Position numbers and translations under genes: made by a program | Assembly (NCBI GenBank): GCA_011109175.1 | Contig: RDEW01000127.1 | Coordinates: forward strand, 1-43,193 | DNA: 43,193 nucleotides | Direction of reading: 5' to 3' | From: Dicyema japonicum | Lineage: Eukaryota > Dicyemida > Rhombozoa > Dicyemidae | In this document: positions 21,289 through 31,189 of the stretch, piece after piece | How positions within the stretch are numbered: the first letter of the stretch is position 1 | Layout of the letters: the number at the start of each line of letters is the position of its first letter | Notes under the pieces: model-generated | The model's database searches: none | What the model was told of the DNA's origin: nothing | What the model saw: only the letters and a program-made list of their open reading frames with translations

Positions 21289-21888
21289 ATGCACAAGATC
21301 GACAAAAGAGAAGAGCTTTGTGAATTTTGCAATAAAATTAACAAAAGAAAGGCGGCTGATATGTTGTGTCGTTTGTTCGTCGGTTTTTCACATGTCATGT
21401 GTTGGAATGACCAAAAAAGCCCTTACCACCATTACCAACTGGTGTTGCCAGGCATGCCTCCTTCCTGGGACGAAAGAACCATCGACTCCACCCAATTCAC
21501 CTGAACGAATACCCATAGATTACCAGAAAACCCTTGAATCAATTGCTAACCTGTCATCTACACGAAGGATCATGATCAAAATTGCAAAAGCTGCCCGTGT
21601 TCCTGCCTGCCGCGATGGCAATGAAAGCGGGAGAGGCCGCCCGTTTATATGAAAACTCAAAAATAAAGAAATACAGCAGCCTCCTAAACCGTTTCCAAGT
21701 ACAGCCAGTGGTCGTCGAGATGAGCGGAGTCTTTGGCCTCAAGACGGTCTTTTTTCTTAGAGCACTTGGGTGTCTATTGACCAAAGCCTCGAGGTAGCGT
21801 CGGGAAACCGAGTGACTTTTCCAAAGGATATCCCTGGCAGTAGTCAGAGGTAACAGCCACTCGATCATATCCGCTGGATTCAGTAATT
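21289..21888 (+). mobile_element. LINE deletion derivative: PHD finger joined to C-terminal domain
   Basis: The first part encodes a cysteine/histidine cluster: CEFCNKINKRKAADMLC, then, one frame over, VFHMSCVGMTKKAL and WCCQAC. This is the layout of a PHD-type zinc finger, known at the N-termini of several LINE ORFs. About 100 codons later the sequence turns into the C-terminal module also seen at 20085-20702: KAGEAARLYENSKIKKYSSL, FQVQPVVVEMSGVFG, then LFQRISLAVVRGNS and a stop near 21888. No endonuclease or reverse transcriptase lies between, so a large internal segment is deleted while both protein ends are kept. Two or three frame changes are present. Confidence 0.6.
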
Positions 21889-22417
21889 AACTACTCATGT
21901 TTCCTAATAATAAATTTAATGGATAAATGGGGTGGGAATTAGATATACCTCCTGATCAGTCATATCTGAGAAGTATATTGGTCTAATCTGATAAGGTATA
22001 TCGAAGTAAATCATATTATTTGTAAGATTTATAAATTCGTTTCGTGAAGTCCTATAGTATGCTGGTATTGAAACATTTGGTTTTGGTAAAATTTTGCAAT
22101 AACTTTTTCATGACTGAAAAGTAAATTGACTAAACTTTTGTTTAACAAACCGAGTTTGGTTAGAAATTACACTATTAACCATCTATGAACTGGTAATTCA
22201 AAATATCTTTGTAACTAAATTTATGTTAATATATTACGTATTGTTATTTTAGAAAGGATATTCTGACAAACTATTAAAAAAGTTTTTTATGTTATAAAAT
22301 TGTAACAAATAAAACTGATTAAATCTCATATGATTGAAGCCAATCATAATAATTACTCCGTGTCTATTAATTATGGTTGCAATACATAATACACCTTCAA
22401 GAGGATTCCAGTATGAC
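21889..22417. other. No gene recognised
   Basis: AT-rich spacer with no motif I recognise. Confidence 0.45.
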
Positions 22418-22611
22418 AGAGACAATTCAAGACTCGGAAATAGATACGATGATTCTGTTTACGTTTCATCGATTTTGGTAAATTTATTCATTGATGTACG
22501 GGAAATGGCCATTCAGAGACAATTCAAGACTCGGAAATAGATACGATGATTCTGTTTACGTTTCATCGATTTTGGTAAATTTATTCATTGATGTACGGGA
22601 AATGGCCATTG
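22418..22611. repeat. Two-copy tandem duplication, period 97 bp
   Basis: The block GACAATTCAAGACTCGGAAA through GTACGGGAAATGGCCATT occurs at 22421 and again at 22518 with no visible difference. It makes the overlapping plus-strand frames repeat the same peptide (DNSRLGNRYDDSVYVSSILV) in two phases. Confidence 0.9.
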
Positions 22612-23641
22612 ACCACATAGCACTCGCATATGTTAACACAGACATGACAAATTGCTTTTATATAGTGGAAAAGGATTCAACATTGTTTCCAAGAGCTTTT
22701 GCTACACTTTTAGGATTTCTATTCTCTTGGTCAACCAATTCTTCATATGCTTGACAATACCAGAAAATCCTGTAGTCCTTTGATGTGTCAATGAGTTTCA
22801 CTCTTCATGCTGATGAAATCAAGACTAGGAGGCTTAAATTTATAAAAGTCTTCTCAAGACAACTCCCTCATAATCCGTACCATTACCTTAATGCCAAAAA
22901 AGATCCTTTCAACCACATATTGGGAAATTGCATATAAAAAACTGTGTAATAGTAAAAAATCATTGGTGATAGACACAAGTTTATTAGAGATAAAAAAGAA
23001 GTCTAATCAGAGATAATTCTGCATCAGCCATTTCAGTAATTATCTGCAAGGTAGAATAGTTGTTATCCTGACTTTCTAATCAGATGATCAATGTAGACAT
23101 TAATTAGACATTCAAACCACGTGCTGGCAGCATACATGGGGTTCAAAAGTTGCTGAGAAACTTCACAATGGCATTTTTTAAAGAATAATCCAAATGAAGC
23201 TTACGCGGTGCTTTCATCCGGTTCAAAGTTTTTAACTTGAAGTCTAAAGATTTTGCTGATCATCAAAAAGGTTTGTCGTTCATATATCTTCGATGAGCTC
23301 GTCCATTTCTTGGATGATACTCGATATACAATTAAAAATTTAATTTACTTGAATAAGCTGGTTCACCAAAGTGATTGGGTATCGTTCATTTCGCCGATAA
23401 TTAGTTTATCTACATAGTCCTAGAAAACATTCACCTTTTTCGTAGCCATCAAGTCAATCGTGGTTAACCAAACCTGGGACAAGTCTCAGCTTGACGACAA
23501 AAATCTAACTTTCTTACTTTAAAGTACTACTTGTTCAAGATTCCGAGATAAAAACAACAGAAGCCGAGTTGATATGAATGGACAGTAGACATCAAATTTG
23601 GTAATCGATTATTCCTATATTTGCAAGCAGACTGGGATCTC
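22612..23641. other. No confirmed gene
   Basis: A 50-codon plus-strand frame (22788-22939, starting MSFTLHADEIKTRRLKFIKV) is the only stretch that looks protein-like. It could be a single exon, but no splice partners could be fixed. Confidence 0.35.
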
Positions 23642-23933
23642 TAACCACGTAATTATAATTAGGTACTGGCAGAACTTAAATGCGTACTAAACTACAAAAA
23701 TCCGTTGGGTTATGTTTTGAATTATACCTTCACTTTCAAGAAAAGAAAGAAGATGCTCAACAAGATCACAATTCATTTAAATTTATATAACCACGTAATT
23801 ATAATTAGGTACTGGCAGAACTTAAATGCGTACTAAACTACAAAAATCCGTTGGGTTATGTTTTGAATTATACCTTCACTTTCAAGAAAAGAAAGAAGAT
23901 GCTCAACAAGATCACAATTCATTTAAATTTATA
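23642..23933. repeat. Two-copy tandem duplication, period 146 bp
   Basis: TAACCACGTAATTATAATTA begins at 23642 and 23788; the two 146-bp copies appear identical. The end of the second copy touches the inverted-repeat-bearing sequence at 23934. Confidence 0.9.
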
Positions 23934-24235
23934 TACAGTCCGACCCCGTATTGGGGCACCAAGTGCCCCAAAAAGCGGGGGTGCCCCAAAAACAGGGGTT
24001 TAATAAAACAGAGATTTTAAACATCAAAAATCAAATTTAAAAAAAATAATCAGTTAATTTATCCCCAGTGATCCTTTTACTTCTTACATTTTTCATAAAA
24101 TTAAGTCTAAAATCGTAAAATTCTTTGAGCATTTCAGGAGATATGTAAAAAATTTTCTTCAAACAGTCATAACTAACTAATCCAAGGAAGGAACCAAAAG
24201 GATAACATCTGCTTGTGCCGACCAAATCCATCTTT
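23934..24235 (-). mobile_element. Possible pogo/Tigger-like DNA transposon end
   Basis: TACAGTCCGACCCCGTATTG starts a G/C-rich end containing the hairpin TTGGGGCAC-CAA-GTGCCCCAA (23951-23971) and a further GGTGCCCC. Ends of the form TA-CAGTxxxxCCCCxTATTGGGGCA are typical of pogo/Tigger-like elements with TA target sites. On the minus strand a 64-codon frame (24037-24231) ends KRITGDKLTDYFF, reminiscent of the short aromatic terminus of such transposases. I found no matching second terminal repeat, so this is one end only and the assignment is tentative. Confidence 0.35.
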
Positions 24236-24510
24236 CAATACTTCACTACAGGCTTCCGTTTCCGAAGAGAGGTGGAGAAGTAGGTCCGCCCTCTTCCATT
24301 ATTGTCCCACGTCCTACCGTCGCAGACATCACTTCATTCTTTAACGGAATAGTTTACATAATGCAATCTTCATCAGAAGGATTGGTCAGGGAAAAAAGTT
24401 CAGTATGTAATGTTGCAGTTCAGTAGGTAAATATAACTATGAGCTATATTTATTCGAGAAAATAAGAAATAATAAAATAAATAATTATATTATTAATTAT
24501 ATCAGCACCC

Positions 24511-24812
24511 CACTTTATTTAACAAACAATAAAAAAGTTAATATATTTAATCAACAACCTTCCTCGCCTGCCTGTTCGCCAGCCTCCTCAGGCAGGTTCG
24601 ATTCTGGTTGCTGAAACAACTCCGAGAGCGCCTTGTCTAATTGAACCCTCTGCCCATATGGCATCTCAGGACTCTGCCTCCTATAATCCAGTGTCAGGCT
24701 TTCTAGGGTCCGCTTTAACACAGTGGACTGTAGATAGGCCTGGAGCTTCCTATCTACCCCCAACTGCTTCAGATAACCCTTGTGGTACTTTGTTGCAATT
24801 CCGCGTCACACC
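24511..24812 (-). mobile_element. RLE-type LINE family 2, second 3' end copy
   Basis: Minus-strand copy of the same 3' end as 8965-9379. It encodes GVDRKLQAYLQSTVLKRTLE, then the tail LPEEAGEQAGEEGC and a TGA (24551-24553), then a short 3' UTR ending TTAAATAAAGTG at 24511. The 5' break is near 24812, where the match to the other copy (GGAATTGCAACAAAG) begins. It lies immediately downstream of the GTAAGT splice donor of the LRR gene (24821-24827), in the same orientation. So it appears to have inserted into an intron that would otherwise be tiny. Confidence 0.8.
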
Positions 24813-24827
24813 GGTCCAAACACTTAC

Positions 24828-25375
24828 CAATATCCAAAGGAAGGGAAGTTATCCCTGTGTGGGAGATATTGAAGCTGATCATTGACTCTAAATATCCGAC
24901 TTCTGGTAGGATTTCCTATAGTGAGTGGTAAGTCTACCGAAAGCTTCGGGTTTTTCGAGAGGTCGAAAATTCTAAGGGTCTTTAATATCCACACTGTGGG
25001 GGGCACATGAGTTATGCTTCATTCAGAAAAGATTAAGGTCTTTAGGTTGAGTTTTACTAGCTCTGTGGGAAATCGCACGGTGTCTCCAGGATTCATACAT
25101 TTGATGAAATTCTTAGTAAGATTGAGTTCTAATAGGTTTTTAAGGTTGACTACCTCAGTGGGGACCGATCTGAGGTTGTTATTGCAAAGGATCAGCTTGG
25201 TTATGATCTCCTGTTCGTTTTCTGAATTTAGAGTGAAGGATACCGCTTGCTAGCATTCCTTTGATTCCCAGATTTGTGAAATCTAGGTGCTTATCCCCAC
25301 TTTCTGTGTAGGAGTGTATCTGAATAGACTCTCGTTTGAGGTTGGAAGAAGCTAAGCTATAATAAGCTAAATCCC
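24828..25375 (-). CDS. Leucine-rich-repeat protein, partial (LRRC40-like)
   Basis: Three exons on the minus strand. Exon A (about 25375-25244) ends HLDFTNLGIKGMLAS. A 22-nt intron (25222-25243, GTATCC...TTCAG) joins it in phase 1 to exon B (24938-25221) with ITKLILCNNNLRSVP, VVNLKNLLELNLTKNFI and HVPPTVWILKTLRIFDLSKN. These match the LxxLxLxxNxLxxLP repeat of intracellular LRR proteins. A second 22-nt intron (24916-24937, GTAGAC...TATAG) leads to exon C (24828-24915: EILPEVGYLESMISFNISHT), which ends in a GTAAGT donor. An in-frame TGA (25019-25021) stands where a repeat Asn is expected. It is either a mutation that kills the gene or a base error. The last repeats should lie beyond the inserted LINE and were not found. 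Spacing suggests LRRC40, but this is not certain. Confidence 0.6.
24916..24937 (-). other. 22-nt spliceosomal intron (LRR gene)
   Basis: GT...AG, phase 0. Removing it joins LSKNPKLS to EILPEVGYLE and restores the leucine-rich-repeat frame; 22 is not a multiple of three, so the frame change is real evidence. Confidence 0.7.
25222..25243 (-). other. 22-nt spliceosomal intron (LRR gene)
   Basis: GT...CAG, phase 1. Removing it joins KGMLAS to ENEQEIITKLILCNN, putting both sides in one repeat-compatible frame. Confidence 0.7.
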
Positions 25376-26088
25376 GCTGAGTTTAATCGCGTTTTGGTTG
25401 GTTTTACAGTCCAATGTCGATTTTTCATAAACATTGCTTAGCAACTATTAATTGGTTTTAAAAGTAATAAATTTTAATGAGGGACTAAAGGCAGTAAGAA
25501 CTGATTGAGAGTTGGCCCTCATGATCACAAGACCAATAATATTGGTAGTTACGTTCTTGTTATCGACCGGTTTCTTTCACTTGAGTTGACTGGGAGTGAA
25601 TAAATCACAAGACCAATGTTTGAGAGTGATATTACGCAGTTCTGGATTTTCTTTTCTGTATTTCAGTATGCCAGCCGATCTTGATAAAATCCATCGTACC
25701 GGGCCCAAATTTTGAAAATAATTTGTACCATGTTCTCGCATCAAATTTAATGCCTCTGGGTGACTTTTGACATGCACATGTCATTCTCGCCCCATGTTGA
25801 AAAAGTGATAACAAAATGCGAAAAGAAAACCAATGTTTTGAAATGCCTAAAGGCTTCTGGAAGAACGGAAAGCATACTGTTTTGAGCACCATATATTAAT
25901 AATACATTGAACCATGCATCTCTTGCGCATGTGGTATATGGGGCCTATTCATCTCTTTGACAAATCGAGGCTAGCATTATTATTATGCCTCACCAAATTC
26001 ATAAGAAATATTTAACTTTCAGTCAATATAAAAAAAATAATTTAATATCAGTGATTAAAATTAAATTAAATTTTAATTTAAATTGTAG
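25376..26088. other. Unassigned; minus-strand open frames
   Basis: On the minus strand 25577-25892 two overlapping frames stay open (for example HPEALNLMREHGTNYFQNLG and RWILSRSAGILKYRKENPEL). The sequence looks protein-like rather than random, but I do not recognise a family. It may be the upstream part of the LRR gene, a separate gene or transposon remains. No junctions could be fixed. Confidence 0.35.
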
Positions 26089-27898
26089 AGAATGTGATGA
26101 CTCGATGAAGCACTTGCGAGAGATTGACGGAAGAAATGTCACAATTTCTCGTGCTGGAAGTCATTCAGACTTAAATTCCCTTCGAGTTCCTCTGCAACTT
26201 GCTAGGAAATATTTGATAGTATCGAGAATCTACAATCTGGAGATCTTTGAAGAGTGCAAAGTGATCTTCAACAGTGGTCATGTCCCCTTTTCTCCTTCAA
26301 GGACAGATTATCCGCGATACAGAATATGTCAAGGGTAACTGGGGGTATGCTGGAATTTTATTGATAGACGGAATGAAGGATGACTTGTACTCTAAATACT
26401 GATTGTATATCAACTTAAGTTTTGGACTCATAATTCATACTCTTCCGTTTTGAGCCACTGTAAAGGACCTCCCCAAAGTGTTTAGTACGTGCGGGGATAT
26501 TGGGAGATTGTAATTCCGCGGAATGGTATCATGGAGTTCTTACTTTAAGGTACCACATCTGCTGGGTTTGGTTTTGTGCAGTTCACGGACCCCAAGGAGA
26601 CTGAACTAGCCATTGAAACACTAAATGGTCGAAAAATAATGGGTACTTGTTAACGTTACAGTTTCCTGGGAGAATTGTGGCTTTTGATTATTCAGTGCTT
26701 CAAGATAAGTACAAGAACACTAATAATTCGCTGTCCGAAGAGAATTATGTCGGTTTTGTAGACGATTTAGACCCTAAGGTGAGCAATGGGGGACGTGGTG
26801 CTTGTGTATGTGTCGTAAAGGATGGGTCTTGCCAAGTAACTACATTCGTGAAATTTAGGTTAAAAGAAGCTGCTGAAAAGTGTTTAGACTTGGCAAAGGT
26901 CGGTACCCATGTAATCCCGCAGTCTGGCCAGTTGTCGTTCGAGGATCGTGTTAATTTCGCGGATTTGGCTGTTAACAGAGAAAATTGGAAGATTTTGGCA
27001 AGAAATCAATGGAGACTGAGAGATTGGATAAGAGGAATCTGTTCTTAGTGAGGGAAGGATGTTAGTTTTAAGTTAACTGGGAGTGATCAGACTGGGGACT
27101 AAAATGGCTGAGAGTGTTCCTGATCGGGATATAAATAAGTGGCACAAAATAGTCTTTCCCGACCATTTTAGTTGGAAGTTACACTGAGGGTGAAATTAAA
27201 GGATGACAAGCACTTTGTATCCCTTACGAGACTGACCTTTAACAATTTTGGAAATCGTATAACCAGTAAGAGATTAAGGTCCGCGATTTTGGAGAACGTC
27301 AAGAACTGTATGAAATCCCAGTTGATGGAGGTATTCGTTAATGTAAGTTCAGTGTGGTGTTATCATGAACAAGGAGGATGAGAGGTCAATGGGGTATGCT
27401 TTCGTGGAATTCCATGAACATTCTTTTGCGCCATCCGCTCTCCGTTTCTTCAACAACGACGAGACTGTTTTCGACGGAAGAGTTGTTCAATTTTGTCTAT
27501 TTCAAATACCCATCGTTCAGTTTGCTGTGGAGAACAGGAACGCTTTGTTGGCTAAGGAAATGCAGAGAGAAGGACAAAGGGTGAGCAATTGTACGATAAA
27601 CAGCTTTTGCAGAGACTAAATGAGAGGATATCCCAGGCAAGCATTCCAGCTAAGCAGTTAATTCCCGTGAATAACGGTGGTCTTCGAATTTATTTTAGCT
27701 AAATTTGTGGCTGGACTTCCACGGAGTATCGTCCAGAGAAACGTCGACATAGTTACAGAGACAGAAAACTTTAAGGAGCTCGTATTTTACTATCGTAATG
27801 GCTGTAGACACGTGATGACGGGTACATCTCTACTCCCTCTCAACTTGTGGAACTGGCATACCGTGAGGACATTCCATTTAACTAACAGAAATTTGTGA
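26089..27898 (+). CDS. RBM28: RBM28/Nop4-type multi-RRM nucleolar protein
   Basis: Several RNA-recognition-motif pieces occur in the order of RBM28/Nop4, a nucleolar protein of large-subunit ribosome assembly. They are: the end of RRM1 (DSMKHLREIDGRNVTI); RRM2 (SAGFGFVQFTDPKETELAIE, GRIVAFDYSVLQDKYKNT); RRM3 (TFVKFRLKEAAEKCLDLAK, DLAVNRE); the NLFLVREG bridge; RRM4 (KLKDDKHFVSLTRLTFNNF, GYAFVEFHEHS, VQFAVENRN); and a C-terminal ETENFKELVFYYRN motif. Short GT-AG introns reconcile the frames: 26526-26549 (24 nt), 27061-27083 (23), 27152-27171 (20), 27343-27373 (31), 27581-27612 (32) and 27677-27698 (22). Exon lengths and phases agree from 26985 to the end. Three remaining frame breaks (near 26505, 26640, 26982) sit at G or A runs, and a TGA interrupts RRM2 near 26455. 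The first half of RRM1 is not found. It is either a gene with base errors or a young pseudogene. Confidence 0.7.
27815..27880 (+). repeat. Segment similar to the tail of the 659-codon LINE ORF
   Basis: GACGGGTACATCTCTACTCC and the next 40 bases match the stretch encoding DEEYASATSQLVELACRGD at 16780-16850 (minus) at roughly four bases in five. In the same frame they encode DDGYISTPSQLVELAYRED, with most differences conservative. This frame is not the one continuing from the RBM28-like exon, so the end of that gene and this segment overlap. Confidence 0.5.
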
Positions 27899-27929
27899 CA
27901 TTTTTGTATATCGAATAACACCAATAGCA

Positions 27930-29690
27930 AACAAGAACACCTATTCGAACAGAAGAGAAACTTACATCCCCTGACCTCTCTTTATGTTTCCCCTCGTCAA
28001 CTGGATTGTAAAATATGAACTAAGAAGTGATCACAACCCTATTATGAAGAAAATCAACACTGAAAATAATTTTATAGACAGAATTCAACTTTTTAAAATT
28101 TTGAAAGCGCGGATTGAATCAATTACATCGACATCAATAAGGAAGTATTTTACACATTGGTATTCTCATCAATTGACCAAATAATCAAAACTTTCACGGA
28201 CATTATACTCTAAGCAAGAAAAGTATTTATTCCAATGGGATGCCATCAAACAAGGGATACCTATTATAATACACATAAAAAACACTTATCAGAGAAAGAA
28301 ATAAATTAAAGAGGCAAAAGGATTTATCAAATGACGATTTCCAAAAAATGAAAACCTTAAATATACAAATTAAACAAATTACCCAATTTAGAGTCAAGAA
28401 GCGATGATATCTTCTATATGGAAGAAATCCATTATTTTGACAATTCGGAAGCCAAACAAACCTGCAAACTACCCCTTTTTTTATTGTCCAGTTGTGCGTT
28501 GTCCCGAATTATGTAAAAATTAATCTTAACACGAATCAAAGATATTGTACCAAATCGAGTATTCCAGCATGGACTCCGTGAAAGTCATTCTACTACAACT
28601 CACTTAACAAAATTAACTAATATATATCTGATGGATTCTCCTACCCAAAACCGCATAAAAGGACCACAATGGTTTCAATAGACTTGAGGAAAGTATTCGA
28701 CTCTGTGTTCCGGTCGCTACCTATAGAGAAAATTTCTGACAATCTTATAAACCAAGCATTAAAAGATGGCTGTCGATTTTTCTAAATGGAGGAAGAGGAC
28801 TAGTCATGTCGGACAACAGAAAATCTAAATCCCTTTTATTGCCGAATGGTGTCACTAAAGGTTCACCTCTTTCTCCTTTCCTCTTCAACTTGTACATCGA
28901 TGACCTTCCCACTAATAATGATCCCGATACATTGATACTTTCATACGCAGATGACATTGCTCTTGCGACAAGAGACTCTAACTATGAGAAGGCAGGGACG
29001 AAACTTCAAAGTTACATTGGTATGTTGAAACATTGGCTAACATCAAATCCACTGGAAGTTTCTACAAGAAAGTCATTTATAACAATTTTTTCTACATATA
29101 GAAAAGAGATCATTATACTCTTCCAAAATTAAATTGTTTGAATATGAAATTCCTATGAATAAGTATCCAATAATACTAGGATTAAAGTTGAATACTCTTC
29201 AGCGAACACGGCAATGACGTTATTACATTGGTCAGGAGGACCAACATATTGAAAATTTTGTCCGAGCACCAATCGGGCACAACATCTTCTTACTACAGAA
29301 AATTTACAGACAATACATACTGCCAGTAATTGAATACGCATGTCCTTCTTGGAGCTCGATGATTTCTGAATCGTCGTCTCGAAAATTAGAAGCCGCACAA
29401 CTTTCTGCCTTGAAAATAATTAATAAGAAAACTGTGGATAATGTATTGAATGTTAAAGAACATCTGAAGTCATTTCTACAGTGGGCAATAAAAACTTTCA
29501 CTCTCTATATCTGACTGTCTAGAAAATGCACGGAATCTATAGAGAATAAGACCTTCCCAGTTTTTATCAAATCTGTTGGATCTTCGAGGAACCCGAACGA
29601 GAGCCAGAACCCGAAAACCGGGATCACTTAGTTAGTAGTTAACTTTTAACTTTTCTAATCCGGTGATCTTGGGGTAAAAAAAAGAAAAAA
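27930..29690 (+). mobile_element. CR1/Jockey-like LINE copy, endonuclease end to 3' UTR
   Basis: It starts with the last part of an APE endonuclease: SPDLSLCFPSS, then, one frame over, WIVKYELRSDHNPI with the conserved SDH box (about 28010-28050). The reverse transcriptase follows with several frame changes: FQHGLRESHSTTTHLTKL, motif A region (about 28680), LLPNGVTKGSPLSPFLFNLY and LILSYADDIALATRDSN (28806-29132), then YILPVIEYACPSWSSM (about 29310). The 3' UTR (29610-29690) carries GGGATCACTTAGTTAGTAG, as in the 40.9-kb copy, and ends in an A-rich run. It lies just after the RBM28-like gene and is a relative of the 38-kb element. Its 2A and leader region are missing. Confidence 0.8.
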
Positions 29691-29759
29691 AAAGTCAATT
29701 TTTATCGATTAAATAAATTACATTTAATTTTAAATGAAAGTAATTTCGATTATTTTACC

Positions 29760-30541
29760 AGGGGACATGAACGTCTCAAGTTTCCGTGGTTGACCAGGGT
29801 CAACTCTATCCTCGTCTTTGACGAAGATCTTAAGGAAATCCGGAGACGCCTCAAGGACAGAGAAGACCTCGACAGACTGCGAGACTATTCAAATAATCGC
29901 CAGAGTTGAAAAAAGTTAACTAGTCATTTGATTTCTTGTGTTGCAGATTTTTTGTTATGTGATATTAGCGTAAGCGCTTATCATGATAATAAAATAATTT
30001 CGATTATTCGAGGATATAAAAATTAGCCTTTCTATTTTAAGAAGCTCATGGAGAATTACTTCACTAAATGGTGTAATAAAAGCGCCGATAGATAGCTATA
30101 ATCAATAATTCAAATCGTCGATTTTACTGAGTTCATTGTATTAAGAAATCCGGAACATTACACCGAACCCTCAATAAATAAATGAAAAAAGAGATGAAAA
30201 TAAGATTGTGCCTGTTGTTGAGAAAAATATGACTGGTGAAAATAAGAATTCTAGTTACGGCAGAATATTTCCGTGGTTTTCGACAGGGACCTCAAAAAGG
30301 TTGGGAGACGTGTAGAGAAGGAAAGGACTACGGAATTTGCTTATAACAGGGGAAAGTTGAGAATGATTATTTTGTTGTTAGCTTCTACAGTTGCAAATGC
30401 TTTGTCACGATTCATGACCATGGCACGGCGAGAGTGCTAATTTCTATTCCTAAGATAGATTCGGTCATCTATCCATCTGTTACTGAAATCCCGGTTCAAG
30501 GTGATCTGAACTTCGACTTAAAAGTTGATAAGCGACAGTAA
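29760..30541 (+). CDS. Unidentified spliced gene, with a duplicated exon
   Basis: Two related exon-like stretches lie 500 bp apart. 29760-29909 reads RVNSILVFDEDLKEIRRRLK followed by DREDLDRLRDYSNN, directly after a TTTACCAG acceptor. 30275-30355 reads VVFDRDLKKVGRRVEKERTT. From the second, a 35-nt intron (30356-30390, GTTGAG...CTACAG, phase 2) leads to a clear terminal exon (30391-30541: FVTIHDHGTARVLISIPKID, then VIYPSVTEIPVQGDLNFDLK) and TAA. Codon use is more balanced than in the surroundings, which supports real coding. The first copy also has a degraded version of the next exon (about 29950), so it may be a decayed tandem paralogue. The family is not recognised. Confidence 0.45.
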
Positions 30542-31189
30542 CCTTCTGAACAACATTCAAGCATGAGATAATGAATAAATTTTTATTTTGCGGAAGATGT
30601 GAATATCGCTTCTGTTCTCAATGAGTTCACCTTTTGGGTTAATTTGAAAGAGTCCTTTTGGGCATAAAAGATATAAAGGATGAGTTCAGAAGTTGTTTTT
30701 TATGGTAATTCAAAACTCGAAAAAAGGTTAATGGTTACTCTACAATTGGATAGGAGCAGCGCATTTATAAAAAATACTAAAATATGTATACAAAGCCAAT
30801 TAAAAAAAGCAGCGATTTACGCAGACATCAACGAACGACTCCTTAATTTTTGATGTTTTGTATATTAATAAAGATTAAATGGTGTTTAAGACACATCCTG
30901 TGAAGTGGAGAGGTCATTTTTAACTCTTTGAAAAAAATAACAAAAAATATAAATTCTTTTACGCAAATCAAAATATTATCTAATTTTATGTTTTAACAAA
31001 TAAAAATTGGATCAACTTTTTCATTTTTCGGTCAACTTTTTTTACTCAGTAGATCAATATGTAATTCTTAACGAAATTTAATTGACCTTAAGGTCATTTT
31101 TAAGGGCAACTTTCAGATTGCCTTAGTGGGTGATAAAGTTAATATTATTATGGATGAAAATAATGCACTTTACGAGAAGCCATATTAGC
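30542..31189. other. No gene recognised
   Basis: AT-rich spacer between the unidentified gene and the minus-strand LINE. Nothing was seen. Confidence 0.5.

Noticed and set aside
22334-22754. Repeat protein suggested by a peptide occurring twice
   Set aside because: The repetition comes from the 97-bp tandem duplication read in two phases, not from a repeated protein domain.
27378-27584. 68-codon plus-strand ORF overlapping RRM4
   Set aside because: An alternative frame of the RBM28-like exon 27374-27580; the other frame carries the conserved RRM residues.
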